A stretch of DNA of 64,000 bases from Bactericera cockerelli (GCA_024516035.1 CM044963.1:27783968-27847967); one strand, 5' to 3'. Numbered from the stretch's first letter, positions 19,655 to 31,010 are shown. The notes: generated from the letters alone by a model not told the origin. Numbers and translations: made by a program.

Positions 19655-20170
19655 ATCACCTTTCACTCCTCCCTGTATAGAACTCTCCATAGGAAGGGGC
19701 GGGGCATAGTGGAGGTGCGAGGAAGGTGTGGGAGGGGGGGGGGGGGGTGGCGGTGAGGGGGAGGAACAGGTGGAAGAGGGGAAGAGGAAGGTGGAGGAGG
19801 GGGAGATGAGGAAGGTGTGGGGGAGAGGGGTTGTGTTGCAGTGGGGGGCGGGGGGAAAGGAATTGTGGCAGAGGGGTGGATAGATGTGAGGGGGGGGGGG
19901 AGGAGGAATGTGTGGTAGGCGAGAGGGCGGAGGAAGGCCGAGGAGAGGGGAGGAGCATAGTGTGGGGGAGGGGAGGTATTGGAGTAGAGGAGTTGTGTTG
20001 GGGGGGGGGGAGAAACGTGTGGCAGTCGGGGGAGGAGAGATGTGTGAGGGGGAGGAAGAGGAGGAATTTTGGGGGAGGGGGAAGAAAGGTGTGGCAGTCG
20101 GGGGAGGAGAGATGTGTGAGGGGGAGGAAGAGGAGGAATGTTGGGGGGGGGGGGGCAGGGCGGAGGGAGA
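19655..20170 (+). repeat. G-run-rich block, G-quadruplex-prone
   Basis: Dense runs of 3-13 G with GGAGG and GTGTGG between them, for example at 19733-19747, 19890-19900, 20000-20010 and 20143-20155. 20027-20078 and 20093-20139 contain a near-exact tandem copy with 'gtggcagtcgggggaggag'. Four or more close G-runs meet the usual definition of a potential quadruplex (inference). Confidence 0.8.
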
Positions 20171-20401
20171 CATCTCGTATTACGTCAAATAAATGATGTC
20201 TCCTGTGAGTTGGTTAAGTCCTGGGGTTTCCCGAATTATAACTGGGAATCAGTTTTCGTTTGTCACTCCCCCTCTGCAGAAGGTATATCTTACGTGTTTC
20301 CGTTTCAAATTCATCTTTCGTCCCTGCCATCTTCCTTACGATTTATTAAATGTTTTTTTATATTTATAGCGTAACATTATTTTTTTTCTTTTTTTTTTAA
20401 T

Positions 20402-20560
20402 TGTTCCCCGGAACCACTTTTCCATTTAGGCCATGCGTGTGAAGGTAAATTTACCTTTACCCGCAAGCCATTACGGAAACGGAAAAAATCTTTTCCGCTC
20501 CGGCCGGAATTCGAACCCGCAACCTCCAGATCGACCATTGAGCCTCGAAGGTCGGCCTTG
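20402..20560 (-). mobile_element. tRNA-derived SINE, family E
   Basis: On the minus strand the head ends with B box 'gggttcgaattccggccgga', followed by 'gcggaaaagattttttccgt' and a palindromic 'aggtaaatttacct', ending at 'ccggggaaca'. A relative is at 32735-32906. The head start is disturbed at 20560, where another tRNA-like piece (to 20625) abuts. Confidence 0.65.
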
Positions 20561-20654
20561 ATTAGCTTAGTCGTGAAATTCTCGCTTGTCATGCGGAAGG
20601 TTGCGGGTTCGATCGCAAGAGCGTAAAAGAAATATGTTCAAAATTCGGTTAACT

Positions 20655-20985
20655 ATTTCACGAGTGACTATTTCACGTATTCCAGAGGTCTCGAGTTCGA
20701 CTCCCGGTTGGGGCAGACTTTTCGAAGAAAATTGTGTCCCTTCCAAACACGTGAGGCTGGCACTTCCGGCCCTACCCAAGCTGGGAGAGGTTAATGTAGG
20801 TAGCTGGTACGATTCCCAGCAATTGGAGAATAAAACCTCCGTCCTGACTATCTATCTCAAATCAGGACATTAAAACCGAATAGAATCAACTGGTCACAAT
20901 AAAACTAATTAGGTCGCAGTGTAAATTGTAAGGGTTTCACTGTAAACCCAGCAACCAGGTCGGATAAGTAATAATAATAATTTCA
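20655..20985 (+). mobile_element. tRNA-derived SINE, family A, degraded head
   Basis: Keeps 'gagttcgactcccggttggg' (B box), 'gtgaggctggcacttccggc', the central block 'ggttaatgtaggtagctggt' and tail 'aatcaggacattaaaaccga', 'attgtaagggtttcactgta' and (AAT)n. The A box region is damaged. Confidence 0.8.
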
Positions 20986-21062
20986 CGTTTTCTTATTTTA
21001 TAACTATGTATAATAATTGTATATACCTAGATTTATCTATGTATGGAATCTCAGTATCCCTT

Positions 21063-21365
21063 TCATGTGCACTGGTAGTCAAGTGATTAACCCTCTAGTT
21101 CCTCTAATCCAGGTAGCGTAGAGATCCTTCAGTTCAAATCCCACCCAGTGCATACATTTTTGCTCATTTATATGAAGAAAAATATAAATACAACTAATGT
21201 ATTTACAGGTAAAATAAAGTTAATGAGGAAAAATGTATGCACTGGGTGGGATTCGAACCAAAGAATCTCTACGCTACCTGGATTAGAGGAACTATTAGGT
21301 GGTAGAAAATGCTTGACCATTACCATCGCATGGTGGTTACCTTCCACAAAAGAGTGTTATTATTA
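21063..21365. mobile_element. Two family C SINEs, facing each other
   Basis: 21063-21160 (+) has 'ggtagtcaagtgattaaccc' and B box 'agttcaaatcccacccagtg'. 21215-21365 (-) has the complement 'cactgggtgggattcgaacc' and later the (TTA)n end. Together they form a long imperfect inverted repeat around 'tgcatacatttttgctcat'. Confidence 0.7.
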
Positions 21366-21369
21366 TTAC

Positions 21370-22230
21370 TGTGGGGTAGTAATATAGATATGTGTTATAC
21401 ATATACTGTGCCTTTTATGAGAATTATTCTTGTAAATAAATTACAAATTACAAATGTTTAGTAACCCAGATATAAATATTCTTTCTCGGTCTCTTTGAAT
21501 TCTTGGAAAGTCAATTACATCTACCTGCTTGTTAACTTTTCAAATTAACTTATTTCTTTTATTCTCAACACTAAAGCCTTTTCCATTTGAATTACATAGG
21601 TACATACAAAAATATAAGTATTTCATTTTCAATCAGATTATAATCCGATCTCACATTTCATTTGTGTAAATCATAAAGTTAATTTACATTTTTCAAAGAG
21701 AGAGAAAAAAATATTATGTGCCGCTGAAATAATGATTTCCAGCGGTAATTCTCCCTTGGAATGTGGCGTATTCAAAGTAAGAAGATATTTTCATTAACCC
21801 GTCTTATTGAGAAAAAATTGAAATCGGAGCAAATAAATATTTATTTTTTATATTACAAAAACGAACACAATACTTCCAATTTCTAATATTAGAAATTTAT
21901 TGGAAGTATTAACCTATTTATATAAATTTTTATTACAAAATCACAAGCATTTGAAAAAATATAAATGGACTCTTTATCTTTGAGATGGATAAATTATAAA
22001 GAGCTAGTTATTTGTGTCATGTCACAATATTTTAGTGGGTAGCACTGCGGGTGGTCGATGCCCAATCTAAAACTCTCTCAAATGTCCTCACGAGGCTAGG
22101 TGACCCATAGTTTAGAGTTACAGGGGCATAAATCTCTTTTAGAACTACAGGGGCATGTCACAAAAGATCTATTTAAGGTCGCAGTGACAAAGAGCTTTCG
22201 TAGCCGACAGCCCTACTTATACCAATACCA
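21370..22230. other. Intergenic, one family J start fragment
   Basis: AT-rich. 21866-21910 carries 'aatacttccaatttctaata' followed by 'ttagaaatttattggaagta', the terminal palindrome of family J in inverse. No gene is seen. Confidence 0.5.
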
Positions 22231-22231
22231 A

Positions 22232-22452
22232 TGGTTTATTATTATTATTATTATTATACAACACTTTATTCGATATAAATGAACATTATATACAGTAAAA
22301 ATAATTATTTCAACAACGAAAAAAATGGAAACAATATATACAATAAAAAAGAAAAAGAATAGAGAATTTATAAAAACATAATTATGTCCTAACTAAACTC
22401 GGTTTTATTGCCTATGGCAATCTCTTCCACCCAACCCTGGCTTGTGGGTTGG
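22232..22452 (-). mobile_element. Family G repeat
   Basis: Minus-strand copy: (ATA)n end at 22232-22260, AT-rich body, then 'attgcctatggcaatctctt' and 'ccacccaaccc'. A short (CT)n follows. Confidence 0.65.
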
Positions 22453-22454
22453 CT

Positions 22455-22895
22455 CTCTCTCTCTCTCTCTCTTCTGCCACTGACAAAACTACAGAAAGAG
22501 CATTTATTTTACATCACACAGACTCTATTCACTCATAATTTACTTTATAGGTACATACTTGTGTATATTTTTTTATAATGTAAAAAAATACACTCAGACA
22601 AAGAAACAAGGGAAACCTTGAAAATGTCGGAAATATGAGCTCCTTTGATTTATTTTGAGCTCTTGTTCAGAGAAAAAGAAAAAAAAAGAATAAAATAAAG
22701 AACATTTTTAACACAAAAGAATGGGTATAATGTCAGCAGTGATTTTACTGCTTTCATAGATTTTACCTGACGATAGATTTCAATGGTGTTGGCCTTGCAC
22801 TGGGTTTCAGTTTCGACCTCTTTAGATAAATAAAAAATAATAAATGTGTTTCTTTGTGTTATTATATTTTTTTTTTTTTTTTTTTTTGTATTATT
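22455..22895. other. Intergenic, no gene seen
   Basis: AT-rich with a poly-T run at 22869-22890, just before the family F SINE. Confidence 0.5.
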
Positions 22896-22898
22896 TTA

Positions 22899-23190
22899 TT
22901 TGTGGTGAAGCACAAGGCCTCTTTACAATTTTTGTGGGTAGCGCAGCATTACTAAGAGCCTCCTTTACATTTCGAATTATTCTATTATATTAATTTCTTT
23001 TTACTCTGGTAATGCCGCCACTGGTCGTTACTCATACAAGTAACTACTCATTTTTCCTCACGAGGTATGAGTGGACCCCGAACATCCAAGTACAGAGCAG
23101 AAAAATTCCTGCCCCGCTGGGGATCGAACCCAGGTCACCGTGTGTGCAATGCCTAGCGCGCTAACTCACTCTGCCACGGTGACTACTTGT
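22899..23190 (-). mobile_element. tRNA-derived SINE, family F, well preserved
   Basis: Minus-strand copy with head 'gtcaccgtggcagagtgagt' and 'tagcgcgctaggcattgc', B box 'gggttcgatccccagcgggg', palindrome CCTCGTGAGG (23059-23068) and tail 'ccagtggcggcattacc' to 'gaggccttgtgcttcacca'. It closely matches 1199-1487. Confidence 0.85.
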
Positions 23191-23214
23191 GTTATTATAT
23201 CACAATTTTAGTGG

Positions 23215-23345
23215 ATAGCGCAGAATTATAGGACTTTTCCATATCTTTAATAGCCTAGTCTAGTAATCCAGGTAGCATAGGGATCCGTTGCTCTGAATAC
23301 CATACCACCCAGCGCATGATTTTTTCCTCATTTATTTGAGTTTGT
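23215..23345 (+). mobile_element. tRNA-derived SINE, family C, truncated
   Basis: 'cctagtctagtaatccaggt', 'agcatagggatccgttg', a degenerate B box 'ctgaataccataccaccc' and body 'tttttcctcatttatttgag'. The 5' end is damaged. Confidence 0.7.
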
Positions 23346-23630
23346 GTTCGTCCATTTGAATTTCCAAGAAAATTTTGAGACAAAAAAATTATTTATTAGC
23401 TATTAAAAAAAAAAAAAAATCGTTTACTTGTTTGGCTCATCAACAATGTTCTAATCAACTTTTTCTCATTCAATTAAATCAGTAAATTCATTGAAATTTC
23501 AAGTTCTCAGTAAAACGTTCCAGGAAATTTAAAATTTACATAGAAAATTCCTGGTGTTCAATAAATAATTCTAGTTCAGACGACCACACTTAATTACTAA
23601 AAACACCTGATTGACTTAAATTCACCAGCC

Positions 23631-23870
23631 ATGAAAAGGTTTGCCCTTCGCTACCACTACAACATCTTCAACTTCCTCCGGCTGTTTTTGCCCTGGACAT
23701 TGGTTCTGACTCTCCTCTTCACTTTCATGAGAAGCAAGATCACAGACTCGCCCGAACCAGCAGTGGGCAGCAGGGACGTCCCTGTGGTCCCTGGTAGAGA
23801 ATACCCCATCCGTATTGGATCCGCAAAAAGTGGACCAAACGCAGCACTCACAGAAGAGCATTATGATTGA
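23631..23870 (+). CDS. Candidate small membrane protein, 79 aa, unrecognised
   Basis: ATG in a good context (ccagccATGa) opens a 79-codon frame. Many third positions are G or C, unlike the AT-rich surroundings, which favours real coding use. Residues 13-33 form one hydrophobic segment ('FNFLRLFLPWTLVLTLLFTF') after a basic N-terminus with Arg/Lys just behind, suggesting a signal-anchor. The remaining ~45 residues are polar with Pro, Gly and acidic residues. I do not recognise the family. It could be a complete small protein or a coding exon; 'attcaccag' before the ATG could be a splice acceptor, but without a pyrimidine tract. The last codons and stop lie in the first unit of a downstream minisatellite. 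Expression is unproven. Confidence 0.5.
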   Translation: MKRFALRYHYNIFNFLRLFLPWTLVLTLLFTFMRSKITDSPEPAVGSRDVPVVPGREYPIRIGSAKSGPNAALTEEHYD

Positions 23871-24560
23871 CTGACCTATTGACCAAAGGAAAGGAATGAA
23901 AGGTAAGAAAAAGGAAGCTCCTAACATTATTATTGACCAAAGGAACCTTCCAACATTATCATTGTTCTATTTATTAAAGGAAAGGAATGAGAGGAAAGAA
24001 AAAGAACACTGCCAACATTGTGATTGAAGTATTGATCAAAGGAAAGGAAGAAAAAAGAAATCTGCCTACATTATGCTTGACCTATTGATCAAAGGAAAGA
24101 AAGAAAAAGGAAGCTGTCAACATTATATTTAACCTATTGATCAAAGGAAAGGAATCAGAGGAAGGAAAAAGGACACTGCCAACATTATGATTGAAGTCTT
24201 GTTCAAAGGAAAGGAAGGAAAAAGGAAGCTGTCGACATTATGCTTGACCTATTTACCAAAGGAAAGGAAGTAAAGTAAAGAAAAAGTAGACTTCCAACAT
24301 TATGCTTGACCTATTGATCAAAGGAAAGGAATCAGAGGAAGGAAAAAGGACACTGCCAACATTGTGATTGAAGTATTGATCAAAGGAAAGGAAGTAAAAA
24401 AGGAAGCTGTCGACATTATGCTTGACCTATTTACCAAAGGAAAGGAAGTAAAGGAAAGAAAAAGTAAGCTGTCAACATTATGCTTGACCTATTGATCAAA
24501 GGAAAGGAAGAAAAAGGAAGCTATCAACATTATGATTGACCTATTGACAAAGGAAAGCTC
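23855..24560 (+). repeat. ~55-62-bp minisatellite abutting the candidate gene
   Basis: About a dozen imperfect units containing 'cattatg(a/c)ttgacctattga', '(t/c)caaaggaaaggaa' and 'aaaaaggaagctgtcaa'. The first 'cattatgattga' supplies the final His-Tyr-Asp-stop of the ORF at 23631. It would form most of the 3' UTR if the ORF is transcribed. Confidence 0.85.
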
Positions 24561-24817
24561 TTCAAAACACCAAATGAACGATATTTGATACACATATACA
24601 ATTAAGCCTATCCAACTACTGCCTGTGAACTCTTCAGAACTACAAATCAAAGGAACAATAATGGAAAATATACACATGGACACCATCAAAAAGTTGCATA
24701 ACAAAATTGTGAAGAACATTGGCAGCTCCTGCAGCAGGACATTTTGGTCCCATAATATTTGATACATTTTCATATACAATCATAAATATTTTTCATTTAG
24801 AACAAATATAACATTTA

Positions 24818-24823
24818 AATAAA
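24818..24823 (+). promoter_or_regulatory. Possible polyadenylation signal AATAAA
   Basis: First clear AATAAA after the minisatellite, about 950 bases downstream of the candidate stop codon. Such hexamers are common in AT-rich DNA, so the link is only suggestive. Confidence 0.25.
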
Positions 24824-24829
24824 AACGTT

Positions 24830-25685
24830 GTAAAAGAAATATTAATTTATTACGAATAAATCATATTTTGTCTTATCATTATTATTATTTTTTCATACTT
24901 TATTGTCAAACTATATGTATAATATATTTTGCAACACAAGTCATGAAATTAGAAGAACTCAATAGAATATGTAGTGAACCAAGGAGGCGTGATTAAAGCC
25001 TGTGGCTTTCTCTTCCATTGAACACCATATCTTATTTTTATTTATTTTTTTTTCAATATATTAATTATTATCTTAGAAGCCAAATAAATATGGCTTAAGA
25101 TGGGTCCCCTGTAAACAAAAAAAAAAAAAAAATATGAAAAATAAAACAAATGATAATATTATTGTTTATTATATTTTCTTTTTAATTAACTCTAAAGAGT
25201 GACCTCTAGAAGTTTCTCGGATGACCCCTTCAAGGTTATTTCATGAGTATGTCGAGTTATAACTTGTTCGAAAGGTCTTGTCATAAGGAGTTATTATTAA
25301 AAAAGAAAAAAATTCTCCATAATTTACGGTTAACGAGTTATAGGTCAAAATATATGGATATTACGCAGGACGTCCGACCCTGTATCTCGAGAACGGTACG
25401 TCAAAGCTCACTGAAATTTGTTGTAATGAACTTCTCTCTATGAGACCTTTAAAACAATATGCCACAAGACATACCATTCTATTTAAGATTTTAAAGTTGG
25501 TCCATGCCCACGCCCAGCCTGACTGGGGCCGTGTAGGCAAAAAAAAAAAAAAAATTGGCTGAAAATCAATCCCCCTAAATATAAAGGAATACGGGTTTTT
25601 GCGTTTTTTGATATTCTGAGTCGTTTTCGAGAAACCTAGGCCTGGGTGAGACTTTAAGAAGACCCTGTATATATTTTTTTAATTC
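24830..25685. other. Intergenic; LINE-tail-like and mariner-associated repeat sequence
   Basis: 24975-25015 ('ggaggcgtgattaaagcctg' and 'tggctttctcttcc') resembles a LINE 3' tail like family G in inverse. 25370-25670 has two CCCTGTAT ends and phrases such as 'taacgagttataggtc' usual in mariner-associated repeats. No clear TIR pair could be closed and no gene is seen. Confidence 0.4.
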
Positions 25686-25689
25686 GTGT

Positions 25690-25890
25690 TTAACGTCGCT
25701 TTCGACTGCATGATTATATCACGACGGGGGTGTTAACCTCCATTCGCAGGAAACTCTCAAACCTGCTACCCACAGCCAAGGTTTGGTCCAGAATGGTAGA
25801 AGTCTCCACCTCGCTGAACGTTGCTTAGCTCTGGTGATCCTACGAGAACCGGTGCATTCAACGCACAATCATCGCTGGTGAAGCTGCTGG
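25690..25890 (-). mobile_element. 5S-rRNA-derived SINE
   Basis: On the minus strand: 'gttgaatgcaccggttctcg', then a 5S-like 'gagctaagcaacgttcagc', then the central block with 'gtttgagagtttcctgcgaa' and the tail 'cagtcgaaagcgacgttaaa'. The order matches the better copy at 53828-54101. Confidence 0.75.
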
Positions 25891-26589
25891 GTGTATATTT
25901 GGAATATTCTACCTTGAAATAATAATAATTAGACGTATTTTTTTCAATCTCAAACTCTTCTTTTTCTGTTGGGTTTATTTTTGGACTAGTTTTTTACCTT
26001 GAAAAAAAAAAAAAAAAAACAATTAGCGCTTTTCCATTTCATCATTGAAGAAAAAATAAACCAGATACAATAAAACTGTTGTGTTTACACCTTCGGGGCT
26101 TCACCACTTTTTTTCTCTCTAAAGTGAGACTTTTTTGTCAGTATTTTTATTTTTTCATTTGTTTTTTTACTATTTACTTTTATCGTTCGTTTATTTTTTT
26201 CCCTCTCACTTTTTTTCGTTTACTGAGAAAATAGAAATGGGACTCAGCTTTATCTACGATTATCGACACATTGTCAGATTTTAACACGTGCGCTCCTCTT
26301 GTACTCGTCCCCCTCTGAATGCTATCGGGAAACAACGCACATACATACATACTTCTTTTTTTTCTAGAACATAACATTGTTTAAAAATTCATAGAATTGA
26401 TGAAACAACAATACCTATTACCTATGTTTATATTAAAATAGAATAATTAAGAACTTAAATATAATTGTTTTACATTTTCCTTAAAAGCTTCCTTGGACAG
26501 CAAAAAGTCGTCTGTATTTAGATATACTTCATTACATAGAGTCATTGCTCTGTTCAGGGACAATTCATGAAGTTTATCTAGGATGAGTT

Positions 26590-26911
26590 GTATGAATATG
26601 CGTATTAGTGTTTTACATAGTGCATTTATATTTACTTTTTAATTAATTTTGATCTAGCTCTGATATTTAAGAAAATGCAAAATTTTGTACAAAAAAGTAA
26701 AAAATAAAAATAAGGTCTTGCCGATACAGAATTTTAAAATCTACAGGTAGAATGTAGAAAAAATAGTATTCTACCATAAAAAAGAGATCTCTTCAAATTT
26801 GAAGAGATTGGGTTGAGAACTTTAGTGTGATTTAGTATAAAATCTCAAAATTGGCACGTGTGTCAAATGTGAAACAACCACGAGGAATTATTGTGTCCAT
26901 AATTGGCAGTG
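26590..26911 (+). repeat. Family J repeat, 3' portion
   Basis: Matches the second half of the 0.73-kb repeat: 'ctctgatatttaagaaaatg', 'cttgccgatacagaatttt', 'caaaattggcacgtgtgtca' and the end 'ttgtgtccataattggcagt' plus g. Open frames here are shadows. Confidence 0.7.
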
Positions 26912-27109
26912 TTTTGTATACTATGTTTGATGGTGGAATCCAACGTGTTGATCGTTTCATGTTTGACACCCTAAAACTTTTTGACGCCGAAAGCAAACTA
27001 TATGAAATGGCTTTCACACTTTTATCCATCTGCAACTCTCTCATTTCCTCTCGTTATATTTACCCTTCTCTTTCTGGCTAATATTCATTCCTCTACAAAC
27101 CCTCTAATT

Positions 27110-27530
27110 TTTTTCTCCATCTTTTCTCACTTTTCTTTATTTCTCACTTTCGCTATTTCTCTCTCTCACTCTCTCCATCACTTTCTGTTTTTCTCTCTAT
27201 TTTACTCTCTCTTTCTCTTACTTTTTCCATTTCTGTTTCTCTCACTCTCTCCATCTATTTATTTTTTCTCTCCCTTCTCTTTATCTCTCTCTCTCTCCCT
27301 ATTTCTCTCTATTTTTTCAGCTCTCTTTCTCTCTCTCCCTCTCATTCTATTTCTCTCACTCTCCCTTTCTCTCTCTCTCTATTTTTCTCAGCTCCCTTTC
27401 TATCTCTCTCTCTCATTCTCTCCATCTCTTTCTTTCTCTCTCTCATTCACCCTCTCTCTATCTCTCCCGAACACCCTCTCCCACTACATGGTCCTCTCTT
27501 CCACACACACTCACACCCACACCCACATCT
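27110..27530. repeat. (CT)n-rich pyrimidine tract
   Basis: Dense TCTC, TTTC and CCCTC, ending with a short (CA) stretch near 27500. The 231-codon + frame through it encodes only Ser/Leu/Phe-rich sequence and is not taken as a gene. Confidence 0.9.
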
Positions 27531-27534
27531 CTCC

Positions 27535-28125
27535 ATCTCCCTCACTCCCAGCAGGACACAGCAAAGTCAACACGAGTAATAGAAAATCCATCGACAAAAA
27601 ATATAGCGTCTTATTTTTCTTTTTTCAACAGGCTCCTCCGCTTTCACAGTTCGGGAACGCTTTTCCTTCTCTGTGAAGCCGACTGCGTTTATCTCGAGAA
27701 CGTGTGGATTAGAATTTTGATCGACCGATATACCACAGCGCTAACCTACAGTCGGACCTTGATATAAGAGAATTCTCGATATAGGCCTATATTTTTTTTT
27801 TTTTTAAAGAGAGGTCTGTAAACAATAAACATAGTTGTATATAGTTGACATTGTACAGCAATTGCTTTACTTCATGTAGTTTTATCATGTTTGTTAAACC
27901 TGTTCTAATTTTTAACTCATTACTCTTTCTTGTTTCATTCTAGTCCCTTTCTTGAAAAGTTTACGGTGATAATTTTGACTTTTGAATTTTTCAATTACTT
28001 GTAAGCTTTTTTTTAACTGTTTTTCACTTGCCTATTAATTGTAACTGTATGTATATAGGGGTTGACCGGATGACCGGTAATTATACGTCCGTTCTGCGGA
28101 TTATTATTATTAAACACAAACCTAC
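27535..28125. other. Intergenic, transposon end fragment
   Basis: 27747-27785 'cggaccttgatataagagaa' and 'ttctcgatataggcc' resembles a pogo/Tigger-like terminal sequence, with 'agagaggtctgtaaac' behind it; the latter is also found inside element A copy 2. No gene is seen. Confidence 0.4.
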
Positions 28126-28126
28126 G

Positions 28127-28485
28127 AGAAAGAGAGAGAGAGAAAGAGAAAAGAACGAAAAAGAGAATGAGAAAGAGAACGAGAAAGAAAACAAGAAAGA
28201 GAACGAAAAAGAGAAAGAGAGAGAAAAAGAGAGAGAGAGATAGAGAGAGAGAGAGAACAAAGAAAAAAGAGAAAAGAAGAGAAAAAATAAGAGAGAGAGA
28301 TAATGAAATATAATGAAAAATAGACAATGGAGAATAAAGGGAGAGAGAGAGAGAGCGATAGAGAGAGAGTAATAGAGATAGAGAGACAAAAGAGGGATAG
28401 AGAAAGGGATAGAGAGAGATAGAGAAAGAGAGCGAGAGAGAGAAAGAGAAGAGAGAGAGGGAGGAGAGAGAGAGAGAATTATTTA
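28127..28485. repeat. (GA)n-rich purine tract
   Basis: GAGA and GAAA units with interruptions such as 'aacgaaaaagagaatgag'. Frames through it on both strands are compositional. Confidence 0.9.
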
Positions 28486-28689
28486 GTATCAAATGGCATA
28501 GTATTGGGAGTGACTAAAAGAAAATTTGATTAATAAATACCTGAGCACATTGTGTTCCTCCTACCTCAAGTGTTTCCGAGGTTCTTGAAGTTATTTTCTG
28601 TTATTATTATTATTTAACACTTTATTGATTGGACATATTATATACAACATACAACACAGATACTTACAAATTAATAAAAGTTAAATAAA

Positions 28690-28836
28690 AGTTATCATAT
28701 TTGTGTTCATCACATTCTTGATACCACAACTATTCAAACTCGCTTTACAAAATTTACGCTGAAACCGGGACTTGAACCACCGACCTCCAGGTTACAAGTC
28801 CGCTGCCTTATAGATCAGACTACTGAGGTCGGTATT
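28690..28836 (-). mobile_element. tRNA-derived SINE, family D
   Basis: On the minus strand: 'gacctcagtagtctgatcta', 'cggacttgtaacctggaggt', B box 'ggtggttcaagtcccggttt' and body 'aaagcgagtttgaatagttg'. The anticodon-arm sequence 'acttgtaacc' resembles tRNA-Thr(UGU) (inference). Confidence 0.75.
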
Positions 28837-28927
28837 ACAAAATTATACACAGTATAAGAGAAGTAAAAAGGGATAGATTTTTAAATATGTTTTTGAGGTC
28901 TTCAATATAATACATAATAAAAATAAC

Positions 28928-29135
28928 AATCTTTAGTGGAAGTTAACCACCAGGCGAGGTTAATGGTCAAAGCATTTTCAACACCTAACCCTCAGAGTCT
29001 TATTATAATGTGATCACAAACTCAAATTAACGAGGGAAAATTCATGCACTGGGTGGGATTTGAAGCAAAGGATCCCTACAATACCTGGATTACCAGACTA
29101 GCGCGTTAACCACTCGACTACCAGTGCACTTGATC
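28928..29135 (-). mobile_element. tRNA-derived SINE, family C
   Basis: Minus-strand copy with 'ggtagtcgagtggttaacgc', 'gctagtctggtaatccaggt', B box 'gcttcaaatcccacccagtg' and a 3' part 'taacctcgcctggtggttaa'. It sits about 90 bp from a family D copy. Confidence 0.8.
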
Positions 29136-29294
29136 AAAAGTTATTTTTTTTATTATTTTTTTTAGAATTATTACTTTTTTATTGTATATTTTAAGTCTCC
29201 AATACAAACTTCATATTTTAATACATTTAAAAGGAGACTATTTTAAAGAGTAATTAAATATGGAAGTATATTGTACCCCATTCAGATTAAATCT

Positions 29295-29343
29295 GGTACC
29301 TTTCCTATGTAAATATATCAAATATTTACATAGGAAAGGTACC
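29295..29343. repeat. Perfect 22-bp hairpin with 5-base loop
   Basis: GGTACCTTTCCTATGTAAAT plus AT at 29295-29316 is repeated inverted at 29322-29343 around 'atcaa'. The flanks carry no convincing target duplication. It could be a tiny MITE or the tip of a larger decayed inverted element. Confidence 0.85.
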
Positions 29344-29484
29344 GTTGAATACCCTGTATGTTTGGTGTCAAGTCAACCCACTCGACGGTACGGAGAATTT
29401 AGAATTGAGGAAGTTGATCGACACTCAAAATTTTTGAACACTTCCTTTTTATTATCCTCACAGAACTTAACACTTCCAAATCAT

Positions 29485-29721
29485 GTCTTCTCTTTCTCTC
29501 TCTCCCTCTAAACCTCTTTCTTTCTCTCTCACACACACTTTTTCTCTCTCTTTCTCCTCTTTTTCTCTCTCTTTCTCTCCCTTCCTCTCTCTCTCTCTCT
29601 CTCTCTAACTCTTTCTCTCTCCTCCTCATCTCATTCTCAAGAGAATTAGAGATGGTTACGTTGACAACATTCTTACAAATTCCAACCGCATGTCTTATTA
29701 GAGAAATGAGAAAAAGAGGAA

Positions 29722-29772
<51 letters not shown>

Positions 29773-29935
29773 AGAGACAGAGAGAGAGAGGCAGCTTGAG
29801 AGAGAGAGAGAGATGTGTAAGGGGTGAAAGAGAGAGAGAGAGACAGATAGGGAAGAGATAGGTGTAAAGAGTGAAAGAGAGAGAGATGGAGAAAGAGAGG
29901 TATATAAGGAGAGAAAAAGAGAGAAACAGATTAAG
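29485..29935. repeat. (CT)n then (GA)n tracts around a short unique core
   Basis: Pyrimidine-rich 29485-29635 and purine-rich 29700-29935 flank about 60 bases of unique sequence, so the block can fold on itself. Reading frames through it are compositional. Confidence 0.9.
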
Positions 29936-29939
29936 GAGA

Positions 29940-30423
29940 GAAAAATGAATTGGAAAATTTAATTTTACAAAGTTTCGAAAGTTCACTTTTCGTTTTCCTT
30001 CTTCATTTTCTTCAATCTATTTTTATCCATTAATTCATTTATTTAATCATTATTTCATGTACATAATATTATAATATACGAGCCACCATTAAGACACCTA
30101 CCTTTGAATTTTTATTCACCAATACAAAATATTTTATTTATTCAATTATTTTTTCATGTAATGCCATTTTTGAATATTCTTACTTTTTGTTACAATTTAA
30201 TTTTGTGTTATACCTATTTAGATTAACCTGAAGAAGAGAACCGTCACCGCAGAAGTTACTTGTTAGCTTAGATGATGTATTATGTATATACCTATTTTGT
30301 AAAATAAAGTAAACCCATTCAAATTCTAAATTCCTCTTCATATTCTTCTTATTTTTACTCTTTACGTACGAGAATATCTAAAACATAACATTAGTAATCG
30401 GCAGGGTGAGCGTTTTTGTAAAG

Positions 30424-30455
<32 letters not shown>

Positions 30456-30690
30456 AAGCACATTGTTTTTTATGTAAGTACATACAGGGTCCGTTTTTTT
30501 TTTTTTTTTTGGCAGACCCTGTATCACGAGGAAGTATTGTGTCCGTAATTGGCAGTGAATACTCTACATCTACACTAATAGGTACATGTTGCAATGTACA
30601 TAAATTTACACAGTAAACGATACCAATATTTTAAACTAATTCAATTATTCTTCTTCTTATTCTTGTTCTTTTTCTTATTTCTTCATTTTC
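29940..30690. other. Intergenic with a family J end
   Basis: AT-rich. A poly-T run lies at 30494-30510 between 'acagggtccg' and 'cagaccctgt', a mariner-like short inverted pair. It is followed by the family J terminal sequence ending at 30557. No gene is seen. Confidence 0.45.
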
Positions 30691-31010
30691 TTATTCGTTC
30701 TCTCTCTCTTCCCTCTCTCACTCTTTCTATCTCTCTCTCTCTTTCTGTCTTTCTCTCTCACCCTCTCTCTCTCCTTGTCTCCCCTTTTTTTTCTCTCCCT
30801 CACTATCTCTCTCTCTCTGTCTTTCTCTCTCACCCTCTCTCTCTCTCTTTCTTTCTTTCTCTCCCTCTATCTCGCTCTTTCTGTCTTTCTCTCTCACCCT
30901 CTCTCTCTCCCTCTCTCTCTCCATCTTTCTCACCCTCTCTCTCTCCATCTCTCTCTCTTTCTTTCTCACCCTCTCTCTCTCTCCTTCATTCTCTCTCTCA
31001 TCCCCTCCCC
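30690..31010. repeat. (CT)n-rich pyrimidine tract
   Basis: Units of TCTCTCACCCTCTCTCTC repeat at about 60-70-bp spacing, so this is partly a higher-order minisatellite. Frames are compositional. Confidence 0.9.

Noticed and set aside
19007..20173. ORFs of 205 and 375 codons rich in Arg/Glu or Ser/Leu/Pro
   Set aside because: They cross the N gap and consist of GA/CT or G-run composition; not coding.
26981..27676. 231-codon Ser/Leu/Phe ORF
   Set aside because: Pyrimidine-tract composition; same pattern in every CT tract of the window.
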